In this document: positions 25,706 to 34,997 of the stretch, piece by piece
How the letters are laid out: every line of letters begins with the position of its first letter
How positions within the stretch are numbered: position 1 is the first letter of the stretch
Origin: a bacterium
GTDB lineage: Bacteria; Planctomycetota; Planctomycetia; Kolteriales; Kolteriaceae
Direction: 5' to 3'
Assembly: GCA_019753235.1 (NCBI GenBank)
Contig: JAIELF010000064.1
Coordinates: 1-39,389, forward strand
DNA: 39,389 nt
Program-made: the position numbers and the translations under genes
The notes under the pieces: generated by a model
Seen by the model: the letters and a program-made list of their open reading frames with translations, nothing else
Database searches by the model: none
What the model was told of the DNA's origin: nothing

Positions 25706-26293
25706 TTAACGGGGGACCGCGGATGAAGACTGGGCAACCTTCGATCCAGGCGATTCGCGGGCGATCTGTTTCAATTCATCGACGATGCTTTGCCGATCCC
25801 AAACCGAAGAACCTACTTCCTGCCGGCGAATCTTCCCCGAGGAATCGATGAAGAACGTGGCTGGGATTCCATCGGTTTGCAGATCGTTGGGTAGCGACGT
25901 CACCAGCGAATAGACAGGCAACGTCAAGCCTTTGGCCTCGATGAATTGGTCGAGATCCTCTAACTTCTCGTCGAGCGAAACGAGGACAAACTCGATGTTC
26001 GGGTCGTCGCGAAGAGAATCCGCCAGACGAACGACACTGGGCAGTTCGACCACGCATGGCCCGCACCAGGTCGCCCATACGTGGAAGAAGAGCGTCTTCC
26101 CCCTCATATGGGCGAAGTGGACGATTTCGCCGTTGGAGTGACGGCGTAATTCAAAGTCGTTGGCAATCGTCACCTCTCCCAAGGGAGGCCGTGAACATCC
26201 CCCCAAAAGTGCGATCGCAACGATCAAGATTGTTCCCACCGCACGCCTCGGCGCGAATTGGTCCCACGTTCGAAATGGACCGATCATTGGCAT
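25706..26293 (-). CDS. TlpA-like thioredoxin-fold lipoprotein
   Basis: A 195-residue exported thiol-disulfide protein of the TlpA/ResA group. The N-terminus has a hydrophobic helix ending in the lipobox LLGGC (C33), so the mature protein is probably lipid-anchored on the periplasmic side. The thioredoxin fold starts around residue 45 with the active site WCGPC (C77, C80), and the cis-proline is in GIPATFFID. These residues are intact, so it should reduce or isomerise disulfides, or supply reductant for cytochrome c maturation. ATG 26287 (AGGG ahead) is an alternative start two codons inside. It is divergent from trpB, and the SHOCT-like gene follows 25 bases downstream. Confidence 0.9.
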   Translation of the reverse strand: MPMIGPFRTWDQFAPRRAVGTILIVAIALLGGCSRPPLGEVTIANDFELRRHSNGEIVHFAHMRGKTLFFHVWATWCGPCVVELPSVVRLADSLRDDPNIEFVLVSLDEKLEDLDQFIEAKGLTLPVYSLVTSLPNDLQTDGIPATFFIDSSGKIRRQEVGSSVWDRQSIVDELKQIARESPGSKVAQSSSAVPR

Positions 26294-26494
26294 CCCTCTC
26301 CGTCACCCGTCAACCGCTTTTGCCAAGACTACCTCGGTCTTCGAGGCTTTTCTCGGCCACCACCGGTTCACCTTCGCTTCATTTTACAGAAAGATCAACT
26401 TGAGGATCTCCCCTTCCGCGAATCCCTCCGGATCCAATCCCCATCCCGACGGAACATCCCCCTCTTCTCATGATTGCTCCGCACGGAGGCGGTT

Positions 26495-26511
26495 CTACGA
26501 TGGAATCGTGG
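26495..26511 (+). promoter_or_regulatory. Weak leader hairpin before trpB
   Basis: A 7-bp stem (CTACGAT with ATCGTGG, one G-T pair) closes the loop GGA. It lies about 35 bases ahead of the trpB ribosome site. There is no leader peptide with Trp codons and no T tract, so it does not resemble a trp attenuator. Confidence 0.25.
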
Positions 26512-26554
26512 TAAACAAGTTTCTTAACAGCGATGGTCGAACCCCGAGGTAGCG

Positions 26555-27796
26555 ATGGCCAGTCTTTCCGAGGCGACTCCCTCCACCCCGTTGGAAAGCC
26601 TCAAAAGAGTCCCCGATCCGGCAGGGCGTTTCGGTCCCTACGGCGGCCGATACGTCCCCGAGACGCTGATGTTCGCCCTCGATCAACTCGAGGCCGAGTA
26701 CTACCGCGCCAAGGCGGATCCCGCTTTTCAGGCGGAGCTCGATCATTATTTGCGCGACTATGTCGGTCGCCCCAATCCTCTTTATTTCGCTCGCCGACTC
26801 ACCGAGCATCTTGGCGGCGCGAAGATTTACTTCAAACGCGAAGACCTCAATCACACCGGTGCTCACAAGATCAACAACACGCTGGGCCAAGCACTTCTCT
26901 GTTTGCGAATGGGAAAGCCTCGCATTATCGCCGAGACTGGCGCGGGCCAGCACGGCGTTGCCTCGGCGACGGCGGCCGCCCTCTTCGGGCTTGAGTGCGA
27001 TGTCTATATGGGAGCCGAGGACGTTCGCAGACAGAAACTCAACGTCTTCAAAATGCAGCAAATGGGCGCCCGTGTTGTCCCCGTCGAGAGTGGTTCGCGG
27101 ACGCTGCGCGATGCCATCAACGAAGCGATGCGAGAATGGATGGGTTCGGTCGAACGGACTCATTACATCATTGGCAGCGTGATGGGCCCGCATCCCTTTC
27201 CGATGATCGTCCGCGATTTTCAATCGATCATCGGCGAAGAGACCCGTCGACAGAGCCTCGATATACTTGGTCGACTCCCCGACGCTGTTGTCGCCTGCGT
27301 CGGCGGAGGAAGCAACGCGGCCGGCATCTTCTATCCCTTCATCGATGATAAGGGAGTCGAACTCGTCGGTGTCGAAGCAGGCGGTCGCGGAAGCTCGCTC
27401 GGCGACCACGCGGCCACGATCTCTTTCGGTCAAAAAGGAATCTTGCACGGGATGATGACCTACGTTCTAGCCGATGACGATGGACAGACATCCCCGGTCC
27501 ACTCGGTTTCGGCCGGTCTGGACTATCCCGGCATCGGCCCTGAACACAGCTTTTGGCGAGATCAAAGCAGAGTCGCCTACGCCTCCGCCAGCGATGATGA
27601 CGCGCTCGACGCATTTCGCATGTGTAGCCGACTCGAAGGAATCATCCCCGCACTCGAAACGGCTCACGCCATCGCGCATGTCATGCAAATGGCGAGACAA
27701 CGTTCGCGTGACGAAGTGATCGTGCTGAATATGTCAGGCCGAGGCGACAAAGACTGTTATGAGGTCGCCCGACTCATGGGCGAGAAAATAGATTGA
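26555..27796 (+). CDS. trpB: Tryptophan synthase beta chain
   Basis: PLP-dependent cytosolic enzyme that joins indole and serine to give tryptophan; it works as an alpha2-beta2 complex with TrpA. The 413-residue product shows FGPYGGRYVPETLM at the N-terminus, the PLP lysine K105 in NHTGAHKINN, the phosphate-binding GGGSNAAGIF loop, and the C-terminal NMSGRGDKD. It is a TrpB1-type sequence (long COMM region present, no TrpB2 features). ATG 26555 has GAGGT four bases ahead. The stop TGA overlaps the ATG of trpA. No other trp genes are in the window, as in genomes with dispersed trp operons. Confidence 0.97.
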   Translation: MASLSEATPSTPLESLKRVPDPAGRFGPYGGRYVPETLMFALDQLEAEYYRAKADPAFQAELDHYLRDYVGRPNPLYFARRLTEHLGGAKIYFKREDLNHTGAHKINNTLGQALLCLRMGKPRIIAETGAGQHGVASATAAALFGLECDVYMGAEDVRRQKLNVFKMQQMGARVVPVESGSRTLRDAINEAMREWMGSVERTHYIIGSVMGPHPFPMIVRDFQSIIGEETRRQSLDILGRLPDAVVACVGGGSNAAGIFYPFIDDKGVELVGVEAGGRGSSLGDHAATISFGQKGILHGMMTYVLADDDGQTSPVHSVSAGLDYPGIGPEHSFWRDQSRVAYASASDDDALDAFRMCSRLEGIIPALETAHAIAHVMQMARQRSRDEVIVLNMSGRGDKDCYEVARLMGEKID

Positions 27797-28605
27797 TGAA
27801 TCGGATCGACCATCTTTTTGAAGAGGCAAGACAACGCCAACAAGTCGCTTTCGTCCCGTTTTTAACGGCAGGCGATCCCGATTTGGAAACGACATTTCGT
27901 GTCGCGCGCCTCATTGCCGACATCGGGCAAGAGAAAAACATCCCTGTCTTAGTTGAACTTGGTTTTCCTTACAGCGATCCCCTCGCGGACGGCCCGACGA
28001 TTCAAACTTCGTATGCCCATTCTCTCGACCGAGGGACCACCGTTCCTGCTATCTTCGAAAGTGTCAAACAGTTTCGGCAGGAGTCTTCCGCGCCTTTGGC
28101 GGGAATGGTCTCGTTCTCGATCGTGCATCGACGTCGGCCGGAAGCGTTCATGAAACAAGCCAAAGATTCAGGCATCGACGGCCTGATCATTCCCGACTTG
28201 CCTGTCGAAGAATCGGAGCCTCTCCGGACCATCGCGAATTCACTCGACCTCAAGCTGATCCAACTCGTCGCTCCGACGACGCGTCCTGATCGATTGCCTA
28301 AGATCGCCTCGTCGGCGACGGGGTTCCTGTACTACATCTCCGTCACGGGCATCACCGGCGAACGCCGATCGCTTCCTGTTGATCTGCAAAAGCGAGTCGC
28401 CGAGCTTCGCGAGCAGACCCGCGTCCCCATTTGCGTCGGCTTCGGCGTCAGTGAACCGGAACAAGTTCGTTCGATTGCCGAGATCGCTGACGGCGTGATC
28501 GTCGGCAGCGCCCTGGTTCGTCGCGTCGGCGAGATTGGCCCCGATCGAGACCTCGCCAAGATCGAATCCTTCATCCGCGAGTTGATCCAGCCACTCGCGC
28601 GTTGA
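27796..28605 (+). CDS. trpA: Tryptophan synthase alpha chain
   Basis: A 269-residue TIM-barrel enzyme that splits indole-3-glycerol phosphate and passes indole to TrpB through a tunnel. Catalytic Glu is in VLVELGFPYSDPLADGP together with the Asp further on (DGLIIPDLPVEE). The SVTGITGERRSLP loop and the C-terminal GFGVSEPEQV and VGSALVRR motifs are intact. ATG 27796 overlaps the trpB stop as TGATG, showing coupling; a TTG one codon upstream is less likely. It is the last gene of the unit and is followed by a terminator. Confidence 0.96.
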   Translation: MNRIDHLFEEARQRQQVAFVPFLTAGDPDLETTFRVARLIADIGQEKNIPVLVELGFPYSDPLADGPTIQTSYAHSLDRGTTVPAIFESVKQFRQESSAPLAGMVSFSIVHRRRPEAFMKQAKDSGIDGLIIPDLPVEESEPLRTIANSLDLKLIQLVAPTTRPDRLPKIASSATGFLYYISVTGITGERRSLPVDLQKRVAELREQTRVPICVGFGVSEPEQVRSIAEIADGVIVGSALVRRVGEIGPDRDLAKIESFIRELIQPLAR

Positions 28606-28715
28606 AGTTTTGTCCTCTTCATGGCATAATCGGGAAGTTGCATCGCCGAGCGACAAATAAGCGACCCATCATCGATATCGGCACGTTCGGCGAGAATTCT
28701 CTTTCTTATCTCGAT

Positions 28716-28748
28716 GGGGTATTCATTGGAGAGATACCCCGTCTTTTT
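28716..28748 (+). terminator. Intrinsic terminator of trpBA
   Basis: GGGGTAT (28716-28722) pairs with ATACCCC (28734-28740), plus one T-G pair, and is followed by GTC and five T (28744-28748). It lies about 110 bases after the trpA stop and 75 bases before the next gene's start. Confidence 0.75.
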
Positions 28749-28821
28749 CGCCAGACCCAATAAGCCGGCAGCTCTCCCTTACTCGATGGACGAACGGCCT
28801 AGCCTTATAAGGAGCAAGGTG

Positions 28822-30660
28822 ATGTCATCTCTAAGGCGACAAGCCACCATCGTGGCGATCGGTCTATCCGCGGCTTTCCTTCGAGCAGATATTCTCGATC
28901 ACATCCCCGCAAATGCCAAATTGGTCGTCGTTGCGAAAGATATCCAGACACTAGAAAAGGATCTGCAGGCCTACGCGGGCAAGCTCGATCTACCGATCGA
29001 TCCTGCCATGATCGAACTCAACGCTCTCACCGTGCTTGCCGGTCTGCCGGTCGAACTTGGGAAACAGGCCGCCCTGGTCATCACCGATATCACTCCAGCG
29101 GGCTTGATCATCATGGTGGAACTCGCCGACCCCAAGGCGGTCTCGTCCCTCCCGGGCGTCGAAGCGGTCAAAGAGGACGACGAAGAAGAAGACGATGCCA
29201 AAGAGAAGGATGAGAAGGACGACGAAGAGGATGACGACGTCGACTATCGCATTGAGATCATGGGAATGCCCGCGATCATCGAGGTTGAAGGGAATCTAGC
29301 GAAGGTTCAAATCAACGTCACGGACGACGAGGGACTCGAGGCGGTGGAAGAGGTGAAACAGCCTCTTTCCGCGGCCTTGACGGCCCATCAGAAGAAAATC
29401 CTCTCCCGAAGTGATCTCTTCTTTTGGCTCAATGTCGTCGAGTGGCGCGAGCTGGCTAATCAAGGCATCAACATGATGCACGATCAAATGGGCCAGGTCT
29501 TCGACCAGCTCGGAGAAAACCAGATTCAGCCGGGCGGGGTACCTGGCATATCGATCAAGGACGTCTTCGATTGGTACTTCAATGGTGCGAAGACGCTCGT
29601 TAAAGAAACACATTCTTTTTACGGCGGCTTGGCCGTCGAAGCCGACGACGTTCACCTGTTGCTCGCCGCCGACTACGAGCCCGGCAGCGGAATGGAATCT
29701 GCCTTCAAGCCCGCATCTGTTTCAGTGAAGGATTTGCTGCAGGGGCTCCCTGATCGACCTTACCTTATGGTCAGCGGCACAGACGTTGATTCCATCCGAA
29801 AAGCATTCATCGGATTTGCCACTGGTGCCATGCGAGCCATGTTTGCCGAGGTGGACCCCAAGATTCTCAAGCAACTCGAAAACAACCTGGGCTATTTGGA
29901 CCAGACAAAGACGATGTCCATGCTTTTCGACATGGGACGCGATAACGCTTTTGAAGGCTTGGGATTTTACCACTCGGACGAACCCAAGACGCTTTTTGAA
30001 TCCTTCAAGAAACTCTCGGCGGAGGGGGGTCAGCAAATGGCCCTCTTTGGGACGGACGTTCCGAACATCGAGATTCATGAAAGGACAATCGCAGGCAGAC
30101 CAGCCTTCGAATACACCATGGATCTCTCGAAGGCCATTCCGAAGAACCCCGATCCGAAAGTCCAAGCATCGCAAGAGTCGATGTTCCGTCTGATATACGG
30201 CGAGGACATGACGATGACCGTACAAGTTGATCTCCGCGAGAAAGGGATCGGGTATGCAACATCCAATATCAAGGACCCGATTCTGCTTCTCGATTCGCCG
30301 AAACAATTGTTCGACAACCCTCTCGTCACACGAACCCTCAAGCCTTTGGCGGCCAAGGGAACATCGGTCGGTTTGCTCGACTTCACGGGGGCCGTTCGAC
30401 TCATCACCAAAATAATGAAGTCTCAGAATCTACCCGTGAACCTCCCTGAGATTCCCGGACCGTCTCCTCCCATCGGCATGTTGATGGAAGTGGAAAAGGG
30501 GATGACCGCGATCGATGTTGTCGTGCCGGCCGAGACCACCAAGTCCATGATTGCATTCGGAATGAAAGTCTTCCAGTCGGCCGGCCAAGCCGCTCAAGAG
30601 GAAATGGAAGACGAAGAAGCGGAAGAGGACGACGACAAAGATGAACCCGGTGCGCCTTAG
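28822..30660 (+). CDS. Secreted protein with acidic Asp/Glu tract
   Basis: A 612-residue protein with a signal peptide (residues 1-22, RRQATIVAIGLSAAFLRA). I do not recognise a family. The body alternates alpha and beta segments. A run of Asp/Glu with Lys (about 117-140) splits the N-terminal domain, and a second acidic run (last ~20 residues) ends the protein. Such tracts bind divalent cations or basic partners, or act as spacers. The segment from about 145 to 590 has no catalytic motif that I can see. ATG 28822 is well supported by AAGGAG eight bases ahead; an upstream frame to 28714 runs through the trp terminator and is not real. It lies alone between the trp terminator and the Gfo/Idh/MocA gene. 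Confidence 0.75.
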   Translation: MSSLRRQATIVAIGLSAAFLRADILDHIPANAKLVVVAKDIQTLEKDLQAYAGKLDLPIDPAMIELNALTVLAGLPVELGKQAALVITDITPAGLIIMVELADPKAVSSLPGVEAVKEDDEEEDDAKEKDEKDDEEDDDVDYRIEIMGMPAIIEVEGNLAKVQINVTDDEGLEAVEEVKQPLSAALTAHQKKILSRSDLFFWLNVVEWRELANQGINMMHDQMGQVFDQLGENQIQPGGVPGISIKDVFDWYFNGAKTLVKETHSFYGGLAVEADDVHLLLAADYEPGSGMESAFKPASVSVKDLLQGLPDRPYLMVSGTDVDSIRKAFIGFATGAMRAMFAEVDPKILKQLENNLGYLDQTKTMSMLFDMGRDNAFEGLGFYHSDEPKTLFESFKKLSAEGGQQMALFGTDVPNIEIHERTIAGRPAFEYTMDLSKAIPKNPDPKVQASQESMFRLIYGEDMTMTVQVDLREKGIGYATSNIKDPILLLDSPKQLFDNPLVTRTLKPLAAKGTSVGLLDFTGAVRLITKIMKSQNLPVNLPEIPGPSPPIGMLMEVEKGMTAIDVVVPAETTKSMIAFGMKVFQSAGQAAQEEMEDEEAEEDDDKDEPGAP

Positions 30661-30766
30661 CCCTACGGAGTGGCCAAGGACTTGCCGAGCATCTTGAATG
30701 TTTAAGGAAAGCAATCGTTTTCAAAGAGTGCTTGGCACATCCAGGTAACGATAAGAGGAGAATTCT

Positions 30767-31786
30767 TTGGCCACGAAGTCCAGCAAAGCCGATGTTCGGT
30801 TCGGTATCATCAGCACCGCCAACATCGCGACGAAAGTCTGCCTCGGAATGCATGCGGCACGAGGAGCGACCCCCTCGGCCGTTGCAAGCCGGGACGCCGG
30901 CAAGGCAAAGTCATGGGCGAAAAAGCATCGTATCCCTCGATTCTTTGGCAGCTATCAAGCCCTCCTCGAAGATCCTGACATCGATGCTGTCTACATCGCG
31001 CTTCCTCCTTCGATGCATCACGAATGGACCATCAAGGCGGCCGAGCATGGCAAACATGTCCTCTGCGAAAAGCCGATCGCGCTCGACCTCAAGCAAGCCA
31101 AGGAAATGGTTCATGCCTGCAAGCAGCATAGTGTGCAATTGATGGATGGAGTCTTCTGGGTTCATCATCCGCGCGCGAACCACCTGCGAAAGTCGCTTGA
31201 TAAAGAGCTTATCGGCCGAGTCAGGCGAGTGACCAGTTCCTTCACCTTTACGTTTGATTGGGACGAGACTCCGGTCAGCAATATTCGATTGAAGCCTGAC
31301 CTGGGCGGCGGATCACTCGGAGACTTGGGGTGGTACTGTATTCGGATCACTCACTTCGCATTCGGCGATCTCCCCGAGCGGGTCTTCGCAACCGCTCGGT
31401 ATCACAACAAAGTCGACATCAATCTCTCGGCGATGCTGTGGTATTCCAACGAGCGGATGGCCTCGTTCGATTGTGGCTTCGACACCGTGATGCGGCAATG
31501 GTTCGAGATTGCCGGCACGAAGAGCTCGCTGGTGTGCGATGACTTTGTGCTACCCAACTCGACCGAAACTGCCCGCTACTTCATGCACGACGGATCCGGC
31601 AAAAAGCGGAAAGAGTTCACCATTGCCGACGGCATTCAAGAGGTCTCGATGGTCGAGGACTTCGCCCGCATTGTTCAATCCGGCAAGCTCGATCCCCGCT
31701 GGCCCGCCGAGACACTCGCGACCCAAACCGTCGTCGACGCCCTTGCCCGCTCCGCCAAGCAAGGGAAAATTATCGAGCTCAAGTAG
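30767..31786 (+). CDS. Gfo/Idh/MocA-family oxidoreductase
   Basis: A 339-residue NAD(P)-dependent dehydrogenase, usually acting on sugars, inositol or related polyols. The N-terminal Rossmann fold has the nucleotide loop as IISTANIA (Gly of the canonical GxGxxA replaced), then YIALPPSMHHEW, and VLCEKPIALD with the catalytic Lys-Pro. The C-terminal beta-sheet domain has GGGSLGDLGWYCI. The substrate is unknown. The start is TTG 30767 with a near-perfect GAGGAG six bases ahead; no ATG or GTG is nearby. A TTG start suggests modest expression. It stands alone, with 106 bases before it and 99 after. Confidence 0.88.
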   Translation: MATKSSKADVRFGIISTANIATKVCLGMHAARGATPSAVASRDAGKAKSWAKKHRIPRFFGSYQALLEDPDIDAVYIALPPSMHHEWTIKAAEHGKHVLCEKPIALDLKQAKEMVHACKQHSVQLMDGVFWVHHPRANHLRKSLDKELIGRVRRVTSSFTFTFDWDETPVSNIRLKPDLGGGSLGDLGWYCIRITHFAFGDLPERVFATARYHNKVDINLSAMLWYSNERMASFDCGFDTVMRQWFEIAGTKSSLVCDDFVLPNSTETARYFMHDGSGKKRKEFTIADGIQEVSMVEDFARIVQSGKLDPRWPAETLATQTVVDALARSAKQGKIIELK

Positions 31787-31885
31787 CCCGCTTGCCCGAT
31801 GGTCTTCGCTGTTGCGTTAAATGGGACCGGTGGTATACGTCCGGCTGATGGGATGGGACTCCCGTCGGCTTGGATGGCGTAAGTC

Positions 31886-33361
31886 ATGATAGATTATACG
31901 TTTGCGTTTCTTTTTGCAACCTGGGTCGGGGCTGCACCCGCGAGTACCCCGCACGATTTGACTCCTCGTCTGCAGGTTGGACAGGAACTGGTTTTCGACG
32001 GAACCATCCAGGAAACCCGCGCCTCCGACGGCGGGAAAGCGGAGTCGGCAAGGCGGATAAGCGTCCGGGCCTTGGTGCTGCAAAAGTCGGCAAAAGGCGT
32101 TGCCGACGTCGGCGTCGTCACCATCCACAAAGAAAAAGAGGCCATCAACATCTCGGCCCCGACCAAGCTCGACGATGCGATCGCTGTTCGACTCGACAAA
32201 GTGCAGGTTGATTCGAAAGGCCATGCCCGTTGGATCCCCAGCGGCGCGGAGATCGCCCCGCCTGTCGATCTCGACATGATTTCAGAGCTAGGCTTCTTCC
32301 TCGAAATGCCCGATGAACCGAAGAAGGTCGGCGACAAATGGGTATTCGAGCGCGAGGGGCAACCCGCCGTTCGTGCCGAGCTTCTAGGCGTCGAGACGAT
32401 TCTGGCCAATCGCTGCGTCGCCATTCGCGTTGACCAAGAATCAGCCAACTGGACCAACGACGATATCAATCTGCCGGCATGGAAGATCACGAGCAGAATT
32501 CTCTTCGATCCCAAAACGCAATCGATCTGTCGATTGGAGAGAGAGGTCGCCACGCGTGAGCCGGCTGCTCCGCTGGATCAACACATCCGCAAGCTTATGC
32601 TCGAACAAGCGACCAATGTTCGCTTTCATGGCACCGTGTTGCAGAACCAAATTGAAGACTTTGAAACGGCGTACCAAGCGCAGCACGATCTCGATGCAGC
32701 ACTAGCGCTCGACGACACCACGCGGGCACGCAAGCTTCACAGCATGCAGCATGATTTGAAGTTCGCGATGCAGCGTCTTTATTCATCTCCGTATCGGCCG
32801 ATCATAGAGAAGATGCACGAGCGCGCTGTCGATGCTGAGAAATGGGCGACCGTTGAAGAGAAGCGTCCGGTCCCGGTGTTAGGCGGACCTCGCGAAGTAC
32901 GGATCGGCCAGCGAGCACCTCATTTTCTGCTGCATGAAGTCCAGAGCGGCGCGAAGGTATCGCTGAAATCCGTGCGGGGTCAGTCGGTGATCATGGTGTT
33001 TGTCGATCCATCCAGCGACCTATCCCTTGATGCCTTGCGAACGACGTTGACCGCGGTGGCAAAAGAGAAACGTCCCGCGAAAGTCTTTGCTGTCGGTAAC
33101 AGAATCGATTCTGAGGCGGCTGCCGATCTTCATCAGAAAGTTCCCGGCGATTACGTCGTCTGCACCGGCGGAGCGACAGATTCGTCCTACGGCGTCCGAG
33201 GCGTGCCGCACGTTGTTTGCGTGGATGGTCAGGGTATTCTTCGCGTCAACCAGAAGGGTTTCGGGCCGGAAGTCTACTCGACCCTGGTGCAGAACCTCTC
33301 TGTTCTGCCGGCCGCCAATGTCGCGGACGAAAAGGACACGAAGAAGTCATTTCGCCGATAA
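31886..33361 (+). CDS. Secreted protein with CxxC-less thioredoxin-like domain
   Basis: A 491-residue predicted exported protein. Its N-terminus (MIDYTFAFLFATWVGAAPA) is a short signal peptide with no basic residue, and a stop codon at 31880 fixes the start. Residues ~25-230 form a beta-rich domain of unknown type, and ~235-330 look helical. Residues ~336-475 resemble TlpA/AhpC-type thioredoxin folds: IGQRAPHFLLHEV, GQSVIMVFVDP, then the cis-Pro GVRGVPHVVCVDGQG (P441). The normal WCxxC is replaced by DPSSD at 374-378, so it is unlikely to do thiol-disulfide exchange; the remaining cysteines (177, 215, 426, 445) are unpaired in this respect. It ends 75 bases from the convergent pepA. Function unknown; a binding or structural role is possible. 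Confidence 0.72.
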   Translation: MIDYTFAFLFATWVGAAPASTPHDLTPRLQVGQELVFDGTIQETRASDGGKAESARRISVRALVLQKSAKGVADVGVVTIHKEKEAINISAPTKLDDAIAVRLDKVQVDSKGHARWIPSGAEIAPPVDLDMISELGFFLEMPDEPKKVGDKWVFEREGQPAVRAELLGVETILANRCVAIRVDQESANWTNDDINLPAWKITSRILFDPKTQSICRLEREVATREPAAPLDQHIRKLMLEQATNVRFHGTVLQNQIEDFETAYQAQHDLDAALALDDTTRARKLHSMQHDLKFAMQRLYSSPYRPIIEKMHERAVDAEKWATVEEKRPVPVLGGPREVRIGQRAPHFLLHEVQSGAKVSLKSVRGQSVIMVFVDPSSDLSLDALRTTLTAVAKEKRPAKVFAVGNRIDSEAAADLHQKVPGDYVVCTGGATDSSYGVRGVPHVVCVDGQGILRVNQKGFGPEVYSTLVQNLSVLPAANVADEKDTKKSFRR

Positions 33362-33436
33362 CGCGCCGATCATTCAACGATCCTGACATTCGTCGATCAT
33401 TTATGAGGAAAACAACTCTTAAACAGAGGAAAGCCT

Positions 33437-34909
33437 TCATCGCCTCGCGAATCGGTCGGCCAATTCGACCAGAGTTCTGACGCCGAAACCCGTGCCACCT
33501 GCGTCCTGATGAGGCGACTCTTTCTCGCTGAAAGCGGGGCCGGCGATGTCGAGATGGCACCAAGGCTTATTGGCGACGAATTGTTCGAGGAGTTTGGCCG
33601 CGGTGATCGCCCCGCCGTACTTGCCCCCACTGTTCTTCATGTCGGCAATACCGCTTCGAATAAGCTCCTCGTAGTCGTCGTCCAACGGTAGTCGCCAAAG
33701 TCGTTCGCCGACGGATTCGGACGCCGCGTGTACTTGATCTGCCCAGTCCTCTTGATTGGTCATCAGGCCCGCGACACTCGTACCGAGCGCGACCAGACAT
33801 GCCCCGGTCAGCGTCGCCAAATCAACCAGATGCGTTGCCCCGAGATCGATGGCATGAGAAAGAGCGTCGGCCAAAACAAGACGACCTTCCGCATCGGTAT
33901 TGACGACCTCGATGGTCTTGCCATTCTTCGCGCGAAGGACATCCCCAGGTCGAATCGCATTGCTGCTGGGCATGTTCTCCGCCAGTGGCGCGACACAGAG
34001 AATGTTGACGGGCAGTTTTAGCCGAGCGATCGCCATCGTGGCGGCCACGACGGCGGCGGCGCCTGCCATGTCACATTTCATCGTCAACATACCGTCGGCC
34101 GTCTTGATCGATAGACCGCCGCTATCAAACGTAATCCCCTTGCCGACCAGGGCCAGTTGTCGAGGATCCGAAGGAGCGGCCTGATAGCGAAGAATCAACA
34201 GACGAGGCTCGTTCACCGAGCCACGTCCCACGCCCAGAATACAGGCCATCTTGTTGGCAGAGAGTTCCGGAACGCGAAGGACTTCTACCTTGATCGGCAA
34301 CGTCGCCGACTCTTCGATCGCGCGCTGACAGAAACTCTCTGGATAAAGTTCTTCGGGAGTGAGGTTCACCAGGTCGGCCGCCCAGCGAACACTCTCCGCA
34401 ATGCGTGCCGACCGATCGATCGCGTCGGCATCAGGGGAGGAGACGATGATCTTGCCGATCGGCTTTCGGCTCTTGTTGCTTCGGAAGATCTCTTGGCTCC
34501 CTTCACCGAGAATCGCGCCGGTGACCTGGGCGGCCGCAGCCTGGGAGGGATCGAGCGAACTCCCCGCCGGTACCGACGCAAACGCGACGATGTTGGCTCC
34601 TCGCTTGCTGATGGTTCGGATGGCGGCCCCGCCGGCTCGGAGGATCGAGCCCAGCGTAGCGGTGTCGGCCTTGCCTAATCCAACGAGAAGGATTCTCTCA
34701 AACGGGGTCCCAAAGGAATCGTAGAGAGCGATCTGCTCGCCCCGTTTTCCCTCGAAATCTCCCTGTTGGCGAAGTTGGTCGATCCTGGTCATCAAGCCTT
34801 CGCTGATACCGACGACCGATTTGGCCATGTCGGCACCTTCCCACAAGCTCAGTACCAACCAATCGCCCGACAAGGGAAGAGCCGGCGCTATCAGCGTCTC
34901 GATCTTCAA
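33437..34909 (-). CDS. pepA: Leucyl aminopeptidase (M17)
   Basis: A cytosolic hexameric metallopeptidase that removes N-terminal residues from peptides. The 490-residue product has the two M17 signatures: GKGITFDSGGLSIK with catalytic Lys and metal Asp, and NTDAEGRLVLADAL with metal Asp/Glu and the catalytic Arg. The length fits the family (~500). The start is TTG 34909, decided by AAGGAG seven bases ahead and by the family N-terminus beginning near it; an open frame from 34960 would add 17 unrelated residues. It faces away from the peptide transporter gene at 34998 with 88 bases between them, so a shared control region is likely. Confidence 0.93.
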   Translation of the reverse strand: MKIETLIAPALPLSGDWLVLSLWEGADMAKSVVGISEGLMTRIDQLRQQGDFEGKRGEQIALYDSFGTPFERILLVGLGKADTATLGSILRAGGAAIRTISKRGANIVAFASVPAGSSLDPSQAAAAQVTGAILGEGSQEIFRSNKSRKPIGKIIVSSPDADAIDRSARIAESVRWAADLVNLTPEELYPESFCQRAIEESATLPIKVEVLRVPELSANKMACILGVGRGSVNEPRLLILRYQAAPSDPRQLALVGKGITFDSGGLSIKTADGMLTMKCDMAGAAAVVAATMAIARLKLPVNILCVAPLAENMPSSNAIRPGDVLRAKNGKTIEVVNTDAEGRLVLADALSHAIDLGATHLVDLATLTGACLVALGTSVAGLMTNQEDWADQVHAASESVGERLWRLPLDDDYEELIRSGIADMKNSGGKYGGAITAAKLLEQFVANKPWCHLDIAGPAFSEKESPHQDAGGTGFGVRTLVELADRFARR

Positions 34910-34997
34910 AGAGTCGCTCCTTCGATGTTCGATCCCCCGTCCGCGATCGGCAATCGCCACAGAAAGAAGGGACCGCTTCGATCCATACTATAAGGTC

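Noticed and set aside
26495..27448. 317-codon minus-strand open frame opposite trpB
   Set aside because: It is fully antisense to a gene with intact catalytic motifs, has no ribosome site, and its residues look like the reverse reading of GC-rich coding DNA.
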